From Acidobacteriota bacterium (GTDB lineage: Bacteria > Acidobacteriota > Terriglobia > Acidiferrales > UBA7541): a DNA stretch of 64,000 nucleotides. Shown here in pieces: positions 43,858 through 52,267 of the stretch. Below the pieces are notes generated by a model. It saw only the letters and a list, made by a program, of their open reading frames with translations. It was not told where the DNA came from and searched no databases. Made by a program: the position numbers and the translations under genes. The DNA lies in assembly GCA_003225315.1 (NCBI GenBank), contig QHZD01000028.1, positions 62,001 to 126,000 of the forward strand, read 5' to 3'. How positions within the stretch are numbered: position 1 is the stretch's first letter; every line of letters starts with the position of its first letter.

Positions 43858-44670
43858 GTGCAGCCTATGTCCCACGAAGGTAATGTCTTAGAGCCGGATC
43901 GCACAGTACGGGAGAAAAAGGAAGACCTCATCCATGGGGATGTATCTTTCGGGCAAACGAGGCTCACAGCGGGCAAGTTCCATTCCACCTCCAAAGTGCT
44001 GGCATCTGCCAATCGCCAAACTGGAACAAGAAAATTGACTCATTTTTCGCTGGCCTTGGTGTTCTTCATGCTGCCCTCCCTGGCATTTACGCAACAAACT
44101 TCCTCCAAAACGCAACCCAGCGATAAGGCTTCGCTGGTCGGGAACGGAAATGGCAGCAAAGAACCGGACAGTCCAGTCTCGAGTGATCCCAACTATGTCA
44201 TAGGTCCGCAGGACACGCTGGATATCAGTGTTTGGAAGGAGCCAGACCTCACGCGGACGGTGCCTGTGCGGCCCGACGGAAAGATTTCTCTCCCTCTGTT
44301 GGATGACGTCCAGGCGGGAGGCTTAACCCCAGCGCAGCTTAGAGCGGACATCACACAGAGGTTAAAGAAATATTTTACGGATCCGCGAGTCACTGTGATC
44401 GTTACCACGATCGGCAGCCAGCGCATCTACCTCATGGGAGAAGTGACGCGGGCCGGCGCGTATCCTCTGCTTCCAGGGATGACCTTGCTACAGGCGCTCT
44501 CCAGCGCGGGCGGATTTACGCAATTCGCCAACACGAAAAATATATATCTCTTGCGCGTGGAAAACGGAAAGCAAGTGAAACACCCGTTTAACTACAAAGA
44601 TGTGGTCAATGGAAAGAACACCGCTCAAAACACCGTATTGAAGGCGGGAGATACGATTGTCGTGCCATAA
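43858..44670 (+). CDS. Polysaccharide export protein (Wza/GumB-type)
   Basis: About 270 residues; the first gene of the exopolysaccharide locus. The core is the poly-export domain: YVIGPQDTLDISVWKEPDLTRTVPVRPDGKISLPLL and a SLBB domain GSQRIYLMGEVTRAGAYPLLPGMTLLQALSSAGG. A signal-like segment (FSLALVFFMLPSLAFTQ) begins only at about residue 62, after a charged, Ser/Lys-rich leader, so the true start may be a TTG at about 44035 rather than the GTG at 43858 shown. It forms the outer-membrane pore for the polymer. Confidence 0.88.
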   Translation: MQPMSHEGNVLEPDRTVREKKEDLIHGDVSFGQTRLTAGKFHSTSKVLASANRQTGTRKLTHFSLALVFFMLPSLAFTQQTSSKTQPSDKASLVGNGNGSKEPDSPVSSDPNYVIGPQDTLDISVWKEPDLTRTVPVRPDGKISLPLLDDVQAGGLTPAQLRADITQRLKKYFTDPRVTVIVTTIGSQRIYLMGEVTRAGAYPLLPGMTLLQALSSAGGFTQFANTKNIYLLRVENGKQVKHPFNYKDVVNGKNTAQNTVLKAGDTIVVP

Positions 44671-44677
44671 GGGAGCC

Positions 44678-46129
44678 ATGAACGCCCTACGTTCAAATTT
44701 GTGGATAGCGATGCTGGCGATTCCACTCGTGTCGCCGACGACTCTTGCACAAGAACAATCCGGCACCCAGGCCAGTTCCGCGGATCGGCCCATCGACACG
44801 CGCATAGCTCCAGCTCAGAACAAAAACAAGTCTCAGGATGCTGATGGCGACACTCAGGGGCCTTCTCAGGACACACGCAGCCTGACTGGGGCAGAGGAAT
44901 TCTCGTTGGGTCCTGTGACCCAGCGACGCAGTTTTTGGCAGCCGCTCATCGGCGTGACTTCAACCGTCGATACGAATCCACTTGCGTCTGCGGCTACTCA
45001 AACGACTAACGTGACAACGTGGAGTTCTGCCTATGCGGGGATCGATGTAAACAAGATTTCGCGGCGGTCTGACCTGACCTTGAGTTACCTCGGAGGCGGC
45101 TTAATTTCCAACGATGGAACTGCAAAAAACTCAGTCGTCCAGCAATTCGGACTGGGCGAGAAGTTAGCCTGGGGCCGTTCCACGCTTTCGTTGTTTGACG
45201 TTGTAAACCAATTGCCGGAGACGTCGTTTGGCTTTAGCCTGCCGGGTTCATCCGTGCGCCTCCCTGGGGGCCAGGGCGTGTCGCTGGAACCGATCTTTAC
45301 TCCAAATCAATCCATTCTCACGAGCCGAGGACAACGAGTCGGCAACGCATCTGTGGTGGAGCTTGACACGGCGATGACTCCCAAATCGTCATTGACGTTT
45401 GTTGGAGGGTATTCACTGTTGCGTTTTCTTGACAACCCCGGCTTCCTCGATTACAGCGAGGTGACCGCCCAAGGCGGCTACGAGCATCAGGTGACTCGCC
45501 ACAACTCAATGGCGCTGCTCTATCGTTTCTCCGAGCTGCGGTTCAGCGGCACCGTTCAGCCGATTGACGCGCACACCGCGCAGCTTTCCTTTGGACGAAG
45601 GGACAGGCGGTTTGCGTTCAGGATGGCCGGGGGCCCAGGGGTCAGCTTCCTTCGAACAGTGTCTCCGGCGGGCTCGACGCCGGCAACCAGTTCGTCAAGA
45701 CAAGTCTACTGGACGCTTGATACTTCGATGACTTACCAAAGGGGGCGCTCGACGTTCGGACTTGCATACGATCGCTCGCTATCGGGCGGGGCAGGCATCC
45801 TGCCAGGCGCAATAACCGACCAGACGACCGGTTCCCTTAACAGCCAATTCTCGAAAGCATTTGCTGGTGGAATGACTGCGGGCTACGCACGGAACCAGGG
45901 ATTGAATTCTCCTCTAACACCGGCCGCGCAGATCTACAACTATTGGTTCGGCGGCGTGAATCTTAGTCATTCTTGGGGCCGCTGGACAAACCTGGACCTG
46001 AGCTATCAAGTGCAAGTCCAGGATGCAAATACGAATTTCTGCATAGGAACATCCTGCGGCCGGAATTTGCTGCGGCAAACTGGTTCGATTGGCTTCAATT
46101 GGCGTTCGCGACCGATCCCAATCGAATGA
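44678..46129 (+). CDS. Outer-membrane beta-barrel protein of the exopolysaccharide locus
   Basis: About 483 residues with a signal peptide (MNALRSNLWIAMLAIPLVSPTTLAQ) and a mature part rich in alternating aromatic and Gly/Ser strands (for example LTLSYLGGGLIS, TLSLFDVVNQLP, SLTFVGGYSLLR), as in EpsL-type barrels. The C-terminus ends in an amphipathic strand (TGSIGFNWRSRPIPIE). Such barrels pair with the Wza pore in envelope export. AAGGGAG stands two bases before the ATG at 44678. It is the second gene in the operon. Confidence 0.8.
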   Translation: MNALRSNLWIAMLAIPLVSPTTLAQEQSGTQASSADRPIDTRIAPAQNKNKSQDADGDTQGPSQDTRSLTGAEEFSLGPVTQRRSFWQPLIGVTSTVDTNPLASAATQTTNVTTWSSAYAGIDVNKISRRSDLTLSYLGGGLISNDGTAKNSVVQQFGLGEKLAWGRSTLSLFDVVNQLPETSFGFSLPGSSVRLPGGQGVSLEPIFTPNQSILTSRGQRVGNASVVELDTAMTPKSSLTFVGGYSLLRFLDNPGFLDYSEVTAQGGYEHQVTRHNSMALLYRFSELRFSGTVQPIDAHTAQLSFGRRDRRFAFRMAGGPGVSFLRTVSPAGSTPATSSSRQVYWTLDTSMTYQRGRSTFGLAYDRSLSGGAGILPGAITDQTTGSLNSQFSKAFAGGMTAGYARNQGLNSPLTPAAQIYNYWFGGVNLSHSWGRWTNLDLSYQVQVQDANTNFCIGTSCGRNLLRQTGSIGFNWRSRPIPIE

Positions 46130-46169
46130 GTGAATGGCAGATCGACCAGTTCGAGGAAAACGAATAGCG

Positions 46170-47693
46170 ATGGCCACGAATCGAGAGTTCACCTTCGAAG
46201 ACTACTGGGCGATTCTTCGCCGACGGCGCTGGTTACTGGTCCTCCCGGTGGCCGCGGGAGTGATAGGGGGTTTTCTGTTGAGCCTGGTTCTGCCTGAAAA
46301 GTATACGTCGCACACAATTGTCCTAGTCGAACGCCCGGTAGTGGGAGATACGTACGTCAAGCCGGTCATGACCGAGGATCTCAACCAGCGCCTGGCAAGC
46401 ATGAAAGAACAGATCCTGAGCCGCACGCAGTTACAGCACCTCGTGGAAAAATTCGGTCTGTACAAGAAAGACGCCGGCACCTTACCTATGGAAGCGTTAG
46501 TCGAGCGGCTGCAGCAGTCTATCGCAGTGACACCGCTGAACCCCATGCAGGGCACACAATCTGCGGGGCTGCCCGGCTTCAATGTGGACGTCACGTTCCG
46601 GGAGGCGCGGGTCGCCCAACAGATTTGTTCTGAAATCACCTCGATGTTCATCAAGCAGAATTTGCACCTCCACGAGCAACAGGCCGAAGACACGACGCAA
46701 TTCATGGCCAAACAATTGGAGGATGCCAAGGCCAAGCTCGACGACCAAGACGCCAAGCTGGCCGCGTTTCAATCCCACTATGTGGGTGCGCTTCCCGATG
46801 ATGAAAAGACCACCCTTACGTTGCTCACGGGAACGACGCAGCAACTCGAGGCCGTTACACAGTCCCTCAACCAGGCCCTGCAAGACAAGGCATTTACGGA
46901 GTCTATGTTAAACCAACAAGTAGCAGCCAGGAAATCCTCGGCGGAAGGCCAAAATCCGCAGACTCTAGAACAACAAGTCGGCAAGCTGCAGGATCAGCTG
47001 CTTTCGCTGCAAGGGCACTACACGGAAGAGCATCCGGACGTGGTGAAACTCAAGAACGAGATCGCAGATCTGCAGAGGAAGATTCAGGAAGCTCCTACGG
47101 CGCGACCGGGCCAACCCATCGACCAGAAGGCAAGAGCAACCGTGATTGAGTCACCGGAAATCCAACAGCTGAGGGCGCAGTTGCACCAAAATGAGGTAGC
47201 CATCCGCCTGAAGACAGCGGAGCAGGAAGGCCTCCAAAAGCAAATTAGGGTATTGCAGGCCCGGATTCAGTTGAGCCCAACGATTCAGCAGGAGTTCAAA
47301 GCCTTAACGCGGGACCATCAAACCGCGCAGGATTTCTACAACGATCTGTTGAAGAAACGAAACGAATCGCAGATGGCCACAGAGCTGGAGCACCGTCAAC
47401 AAGGCGAACAGTTCCGCGTGTTGGATCCGCCCAGTTTGCCGGAGCGGCCCTCCTTTCCCAATCGACCCCTCTTTGGCATAGGAGGCCTGGGGTTAGGTTT
47501 CGTTTTGGGTTTGGGCTTGGTGCAAGTAGCTGAGTGGCGGGACACATCGATGAGGAATAAGCAGGATATTGATATGCATCTCGGAGTGCCCACTTTGGCG
47601 CTGATTCCTTGGGCCAATCGGACGTCCGTCAGCAAGAACGGCAGGAGCAGTCACATTCCTGCGAAGCGAAGTGAGCTCGGTTTGCGCGCTTAA
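46170..47693 (+). CDS. Wzz/GumC-type chain-length and export protein
   Basis: About 507 residues. A Wzz domain opens the protein (FTFEDYWAILRRRRWLLVLPVAAGVIGGFLLSLVLPEKYTS), with the first membrane helix at about 24-44, a long periplasmic coiled coil (GNVR-type) with many Gln/Glu heptads (QLEDAKAKLDDQDAKLAAFQ), and a second membrane helix about 445-467 (GIGGLGLGFVLGLGLVQVAEW) with a Pro-rich site before it (LPERPSFPNRP). It spans the inner membrane and sets polymer length. ATG at 46170 is preferred over 46134. Confidence 0.9.
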   Translation: MATNREFTFEDYWAILRRRRWLLVLPVAAGVIGGFLLSLVLPEKYTSHTIVLVERPVVGDTYVKPVMTEDLNQRLASMKEQILSRTQLQHLVEKFGLYKKDAGTLPMEALVERLQQSIAVTPLNPMQGTQSAGLPGFNVDVTFREARVAQQICSEITSMFIKQNLHLHEQQAEDTTQFMAKQLEDAKAKLDDQDAKLAAFQSHYVGALPDDEKTTLTLLTGTTQQLEAVTQSLNQALQDKAFTESMLNQQVAARKSSAEGQNPQTLEQQVGKLQDQLLSLQGHYTEEHPDVVKLKNEIADLQRKIQEAPTARPGQPIDQKARATVIESPEIQQLRAQLHQNEVAIRLKTAEQEGLQKQIRVLQARIQLSPTIQQEFKALTRDHQTAQDFYNDLLKKRNESQMATELEHRQQGEQFRVLDPPSLPERPSFPNRPLFGIGGLGLGFVLGLGLVQVAEWRDTSMRNKQDIDMHLGVPTLALIPWANRTSVSKNGRSSHIPAKRSELGLRA

Positions 47694-47711
47694 AGCTTGA
47701 GAGCGGAGAGT

Positions 47712-48668
47712 ATGTACGAAAAGTTCTTCGGTTTGAACGAAAGCCCGTTCCGGATCAATCCCGACCCGCGCTATGCATTCTTGACCTTGAGCGCACGAGA
47801 AGCGCTGGCCGGCATGACGTACGGGATTCAGACTCGGAAAGGCATCATTCTGCTTACAGGCGAGGCAGGAACGGGAAAGACGACGCTGCTTAACATGCTG
47901 ATGAAATGGCTCCACCATCAGCGAGCCGCAACCGCCTTTGTATTCAACACCCAGCTAAACGTAAATGACTTGTTCGAGTATTTGATGGCGGATTTCGGGA
48001 TCTACTCTGAATCGCGCTCCAAGGCCGAGATGCTTATGAAGCTTAACCGCTGGCTGCTGGATCGTCAGCAGGCGGGGGAGCCGGCAGTTCTAGTCGTGGA
48101 CGAGGCACAGAACCTCACACCGCAACTCCTCGAAGAAATCCGCCTTCTCACCAATTTAGAGACTTCGACGGAGAAGTTGCTCCAAATTGTACTGTCGGGA
48201 CAGCCAGAGCTGGAGACGAAACTCAGACATCCCCAACTGCGACAACTTCGGCAAAGGATTACGTTGTGCTGCAGAACCAGCCGGCTTTCGCTGGAAGAAA
48301 CGCGTGGCTACATCGCACAACGCCTTCATATCGCCGGAGCGAACGGCAGAGCGATCTTTACCGCGGAAGCCATCGAACGGCTCCACAAATACGCCTGTGG
48401 GATTCCCCGCGTGATTAACGTTCTTTCGGACCATGCTTTGATCAATGCCTTCGTGGATGACCGAAAATTTGTTACCCCCCAAATGGTAGATGATGCAGCA
48501 CGTGAATTCGAGCTCTTCGCCGGTGCGCCCGATGATCAGGCTGCCAATTCAATGTCTCAAGATAACTCGCGAGAGAGTGGCTCACTGCTCCAGGAATTCG
48601 CCAAGCGGCAGGATCGCATTCGTCAGCGTCCTTCCGTGTTTGTCGAATCAAAGGAACGAATTCTATGA
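47712..48668 (+). CDS. ExeA-like AAA ATPase of exopolysaccharide loci
   Basis: About 318 residues. The Walker A is GEAGTGKTT near residue 52, Walker B LVVDEAQN near 127, and the arginine-sensor and lid segments (LRQLRQRITLCCRTSRL, IPRVINVLSDHAL) match the ExeA/XrtA-associated ATPases found next to polymer kinases. MYEKFFGLNESPFRINPDPRY is the typical start. GGAG lies four bases before ATG 47712. Its stop overlaps the kinase gene start as ATGA. It probably powers or controls export assembly. Confidence 0.9.
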   Translation: MYEKFFGLNESPFRINPDPRYAFLTLSAREALAGMTYGIQTRKGIILLTGEAGTGKTTLLNMLMKWLHHQRAATAFVFNTQLNVNDLFEYLMADFGIYSESRSKAEMLMKLNRWLLDRQQAGEPAVLVVDEAQNLTPQLLEEIRLLTNLETSTEKLLQIVLSGQPELETKLRHPQLRQLRQRITLCCRTSRLSLEETRGYIAQRLHIAGANGRAIFTAEAIERLHKYACGIPRVINVLSDHALINAFVDDRKFVTPQMVDDAAREFELFAGAPDDQAANSMSQDNSRESGSLLQEFAKRQDRIRQRPSVFVESKERIL

Positions 48669-49585
48669 GTCGCATCTTTGAGGCTCTCCAAAAGATTCAA
48701 TCGCAGCAAACGCCAGTAGTACCAGGTGCAGAGACAATACCGCCCGAACCTGTGGCTTTTTGGACTGAGCAACGCGAAGAGGAGTTGCGCCCGACCTCAA
48801 GTTTCGCACCTTCCGAACCTTCCCCTCGTCCATCGTTGACCTCGTTCGCTCCCGGGCTAAATGCGTTGCGACAACGCTGCGCAAAGCCTGCCTGGAAGCT
48901 CCACAAGGATTCCCTCGTTTTGTTCAATGAGCAATCTTTCGACCGATGCGCCGAACAATTCCGCATTTTGCGTGCGCGCCTGTATCGCCTGCGTGAAAAG
49001 AAACCCTTTCGCACTTTGCTGGTTACAAGCGCCCAGGCTGGTGAAGGAAAGTCGTTCGTAAGCCTGAATCTTGCGCGCGCGATCGTGCATCAGCACGAAC
49101 GGCATGCCTTGCTCATTGACGCTGATCTTCGCGCCCCCAAACTGCATGTGAGTTTGGGAACCCCCTCCTCTCCAGGGCTCAGCGACTACCTTCGTGGCGA
49201 CGCCGACGAGTTTTCCATCATTCAGTCGGGCACCGGCGAGAATCTCTTCTTCATTCCCGCTGGGAGACCAGTCTCAAATCCGACGGAATTGCTTGGCAGC
49301 ACGAGGGCGAAGAGTTTGTTCGAGCGGCTGAACACTCTGTTCGATTGGGTGATCGTGGACACGTCGCCAGTATTGCCGGTGTCGGACGCTACTGTGTTGG
49401 CGCCAATGTGTGATGGAGTAATCCTCGTCGTTGGCGCGGGCAGGACTTCCTCCGATCTGGCTCGGACGGCCTGTCAGGAGCTTCGGGAGAGCAGATTGCT
49501 GGGTGTAGTCCTAAACGGCGTTGAAGATGACGCCGTTGGCAGCCCTTACGCGTACTACGGGAGAAGCGAACACGTAAGGAGTTAA
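48665..49585 (+). CDS. Bacterial tyrosine kinase (CpsD/CapB type)
   Basis: A 306-residue P-loop kinase. A disordered N-terminus (EPSPRPSLTSF) precedes Walker A SAQAGEGKSFVSLN near 120, Walker A' ALLIDADLRAPKLH near 141, and Walker B DWVIVDTSPVLPVSDA. The C-terminus has a small tyrosine cluster (SPYAYYGRSEHVRS), which is where such enzymes autophosphorylate. It works with the Wzz protein to control polymer length and export. The ATG overlaps the ATPase gene's stop. Confidence 0.92.
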   Translation: MSRIFEALQKIQSQQTPVVPGAETIPPEPVAFWTEQREEELRPTSSFAPSEPSPRPSLTSFAPGLNALRQRCAKPAWKLHKDSLVLFNEQSFDRCAEQFRILRARLYRLREKKPFRTLLVTSAQAGEGKSFVSLNLARAIVHQHERHALLIDADLRAPKLHVSLGTPSSPGLSDYLRGDADEFSIIQSGTGENLFFIPAGRPVSNPTELLGSTRAKSLFERLNTLFDWVIVDTSPVLPVSDATVLAPMCDGVILVVGAGRTSSDLARTACQELRESRLLGVVLNGVEDDAVGSPYAYYGRSEHVRS

Positions 49586-49904
49586 GCGTTGTTTCGCCGG
49601 TTTCGTTACTGAAAGAAACCGGTGAATGTGTTCTTGGAGAGGGTGTCCCCATCTCAGGTTAAGGGATTTGGGACTCTTAGGGCGGTAGCTTGTCTAAAAT
49701 CGAGTTCTTTGTAGACCTTCGGCCTTCAAGGGACCTCGTTAACTTCAGAAGACACCATCGAGTTTTTCGCCGGTTCGTCCTACTCCACCTTTGCACTGCT
49801 CGAGAATCACAACAGCTGGATTAAGTTTGTTCCTCTTGAGCGTTTGGCGGATTTTCCAGCACTAACAACTGTCCTAGTGAAAGGATTCTCGGAGGTTCCA
49901 CATC
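49586..49904. other. Intergenic gap inside the exopolysaccharide locus
   Basis: About 320 bases. CCGGTTTC (near 49606) and GAAACCGG (near 49624) form a hairpin just after the kinase stop but without a T-run, so it is a weak terminator candidate at best. The rest is likely the promoter region of the sugar transferase gene. No gene seen. Confidence 0.4.
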
Positions 49905-51119
49905 ATGAAGCCAATTGCACATGCTCGAAGCACCAAAGCACTTGCTCTCAGCTCCGGTTTCTTGAAAGAGACGGCCGGCCCCAGGGAAGGATGTGAAACT
50001 CCTCTCCGGTATAGCCGTTCGTCCGACTTGCAGACTCGCGAGATCCTTTCCGAAGGAATGTTTCGAAGGGTTCTCCGCTGGGAACGCAAACGGGCGGAAC
50101 GGTATCAAAAGTCCTTCATGCTAATGCTCCTGGATGCCTCGCAACCTCTCCTAACGGATCGAGGTCAAAGGACCTTGCCGGCAATTCTCGCGGCACTTTC
50201 ACGCTCTACAAGAGAAACAGACATGGCCGGCTGGTATCAGGAGGAAGCTATTCTAGGCGTACTATTCACCGAAGTCTGCGAAGCTGACCGCCGTTCGCTT
50301 GAGAATCTGTTGCGGGCCAGCATTACCGAATCGCTCCGGGCAAAGCTGGGTGCAGAGCTGGCCGACTGGATTCGCATTTCATTCCATTTCTTTCCAGAGG
50401 GCTGGAACGAGCCGAATCGCGACAATGGGGCGGACGTCACGCTGTATCCAGACTTGCTCAATCAAGATGATACCAAGAAGCTTCCTCGAATTCTGAAGAG
50501 AGCGATGGATATTACAGGGAGCATTTTGGCTCTCCTGCTTTTCTCTCCTGTGTTTGCGATTATTTCCACCATCATCAAACTGACGTCGAAAGGGCCGATC
50601 TTCTATCGTCAAGAAAGAGTGGGTCAGTACGGACGGGAATTTACGTTCCTGAAATTCAGGTCCATGACGTGCGCGAACGACCCGGGCATCCATCGGGATT
50701 ATGTGAGGCGATTCATCGCCGGAGAGATCGGTTCGAAAGCAACCGGCTCTGACAAGAATCCAGTTTTCAAAATTACGGCGGATCCGCGGGTCACGCGCGT
50801 GGGAAAGTTTCTGCGTAAGACGAGCCTGGATGAGCTACCCCAATTCATCAACGTCCTTAAAGGGGAAATGTCTCTGGTCGGGCCGCGGCCTCCGATTCCC
50901 TATGAACTGGAATCGTATAGGACCTGGCACCGGCGCCGCGTGTTGGACGTAAAGCCTGGAATCACCGGATTGTGGCAGGTCAAAGGCCGAAGCAGGACTT
51001 CGTTTGACGACATGGTTCGGCTGGACCTTCGTTACGCGGGCACATGGTCGCCCTGGCTGGACATCAAAATCCTGCTGCAAACTCCACGGGCCGCCTTTTT
51101 TGGCGAAGGCGCCTACTGA
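49905..51119 (+). CDS. Priming sugar-phosphate transferase with degenerate GGDEF-like N-domain
   Basis: A 404-residue protein. Residues about 205-404 are the bacterial sugar transferase domain: [20 protein letters not shown] (membrane helix), [44 protein letters not shown] and [13 protein letters not shown], all typical of enzymes that put sugar phosphate on undecaprenyl phosphate. Residues about 40-180 look like a GGDEF fold: [25 protein letters not shown], then a long helix, [22 protein letters not shown] in the place of the GGDEF hairpin. GWYQEE replaces GGDEF, so it is not a working cyclase but may bind a nucleotide. This start begins with GGTTCCACATC before ATG. Confidence 0.85.
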   Translation: MKPIAHARSTKALALSSGFLKETAGPREGCETPLRYSRSSDLQTREILSEGMFRRVLRWERKRAERYQKSFMLMLLDASQPLLTDRGQRTLPAILAALSRSTRETDMAGWYQEEAILGVLFTEVCEADRRSLENLLRASITESLRAKLGAELADWIRISFHFFPEGWNEPNRDNGADVTLYPDLLNQDDTKKLPRILKRAMDITGSILALLLFSPVFAIISTIIKLTSKGPIFYRQERVGQYGREFTFLKFRSMTCANDPGIHRDYVRRFIAGEIGSKATGSDKNPVFKITADPRVTRVGKFLRKTSLDELPQFINVLKGEMSLVGPRPPIPYELESYRTWHRRRVLDVKPGITGLWQVKGRSRTSFDDMVRLDLRYAGTWSPWLDIKILLQTPRAAFFGEGAY

Positions 51120-51163
51120 GATATGCAAGTGGAGCATGATGCTGATTTTTTCAAAGGATGCCT

Positions 51164-52267
51164 ATGACAACGCAAGCTGACTCTGGGCGCAATAACTACG
51201 CTCCAGGAATCTCCATTCCTATTTCGGAAAGCCTGAAGTATCAGGCCCACAAGTCCCCCTCTGACCTGGTGCGCGTAGGCATATTTGGTTACGGTTATTG
51301 GGGTCCGAATGTGGTGAGGAACCTCCACGCTCTGGAAAACTGCCAGGTCGTGACCATCTGCGACAAGAATCCTGCCGCACTCAAGCGTGCAAACAGGGTC
51401 TACCCGGGTGTGCACCTGACTACGGACTTTTCCGAGATTATGACATCCCCACGGATTGACACGGTTGCCATCGTCACTCCGGTCTGGACGCACTTCGAAC
51501 TTGCGAAAACCGCCTTGCTGAATGGCAAGCATGTTTTCGTCGAAAAGCCTTTTACATCGACTCCGCAACAAGCGGAGGAGCTCATCGAATTGGCGGAGCG
51601 GACACGGCTCAAGATCATGGTGGATCACACGTTTCTGTTCAGCGGCGCGGTGCGGAAAATCCGCGAGCTCGTTGACAACGGAACGCTGGGGAACCTTTAT
51701 TACTTCGATTCCACTCGCGTAAACCTCGGCCTCTTCCAGCATGACGTGAACGTAATTTGGGACCTCGCTCCTCACGATATGTCCATCATGGATTACATCA
51801 TTCAGGAGAAACCCGAGGCCGTCGTCGCCACGGGTGGAACGCATTTGAATTGCCTGGCAGACCTGGCCTTCATCACCGTGTATTTTCCAAATAAAGTAGT
51901 GGCGCACATCAACGTCAACTGGCTCTCGCCTGTAAAAGTTCGGACGACCTTGATCGGCGGTGAGAAAAAGATGCTGGTATGGAATGACCTGGAGGCCGAC
52001 GAGAAGATCAAGGTCTACGACAAAGGCGTGCAAATCACGAATGGCCAGAGCGTCTATGAATTGCTGGTGAGTTACCGTTCCGGGGATGTATGGGCGCCAC
52101 GAGTGGAACAAGCGGAGGCTTTGAAGCTCGAGCTCGAGTATTTCATGGACTGTATCAGGAACGATCGAACGCCCTTCAATGACGGTCTTGCAGGATTGCG
52201 CGTGGTCAAGCTCCTCGAAGCGGCTGACCAATCACTAAAGGAGAGAGGGAAAATCGTCCGGCTATGA
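51164..52267 (+). CDS. Gfo/Idh/MocA oxidoreductase (UDP-sugar 3-dehydrogenase type)
   Basis: About 367 residues. The NAD-binding loop is VGIFGYGYWGPNVVRNL, followed by KHVFVEKPF with the catalytic Lys (EKP) and the second conserved HDMSIMDYI region in APHDMSIMDY. Genes of this class (WlbA) oxidise the 3-position of UDP-N-acetylglucosaminuronate as the first step of 2,3-diamino-sugar synthesis; the fused WlbB/WlbC-like gene that overlaps its stop supports this. I start at ATG 51164 because AAGG is six bases ahead; ATG 51158 has none. Confidence 0.9.
   Translation: MTTQADSGRNNYAPGISIPISESLKYQAHKSPSDLVRVGIFGYGYWGPNVVRNLHALENCQVVTICDKNPAALKRANRVYPGVHLTTDFSEIMTSPRIDTVAIVTPVWTHFELAKTALLNGKHVFVEKPFTSTPQQAEELIELAERTRLKIMVDHTFLFSGAVRKIRELVDNGTLGNLYYFDSTRVNLGLFQHDVNVIWDLAPHDMSIMDYIIQEKPEAVVATGGTHLNCLADLAFITVYFPNKVVAHINVNWLSPVKVRTTLIGGEKKMLVWNDLEADEKIKVYDKGVQITNGQSVYELLVSYRSGDVWAPRVEQAEALKLELEYFMDCIRNDRTPFNDGLAGLRVVKLLEAADQSLKERGKIVRL

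Noticed and set aside
49600-49632. Terminator after the tyrosine kinase gene
   Set aside because: The inverted repeat CCGGTTTC/GAAACCGG has a loop of about ten bases and no T-run; it may be a hairpin but is not a convincing terminator.
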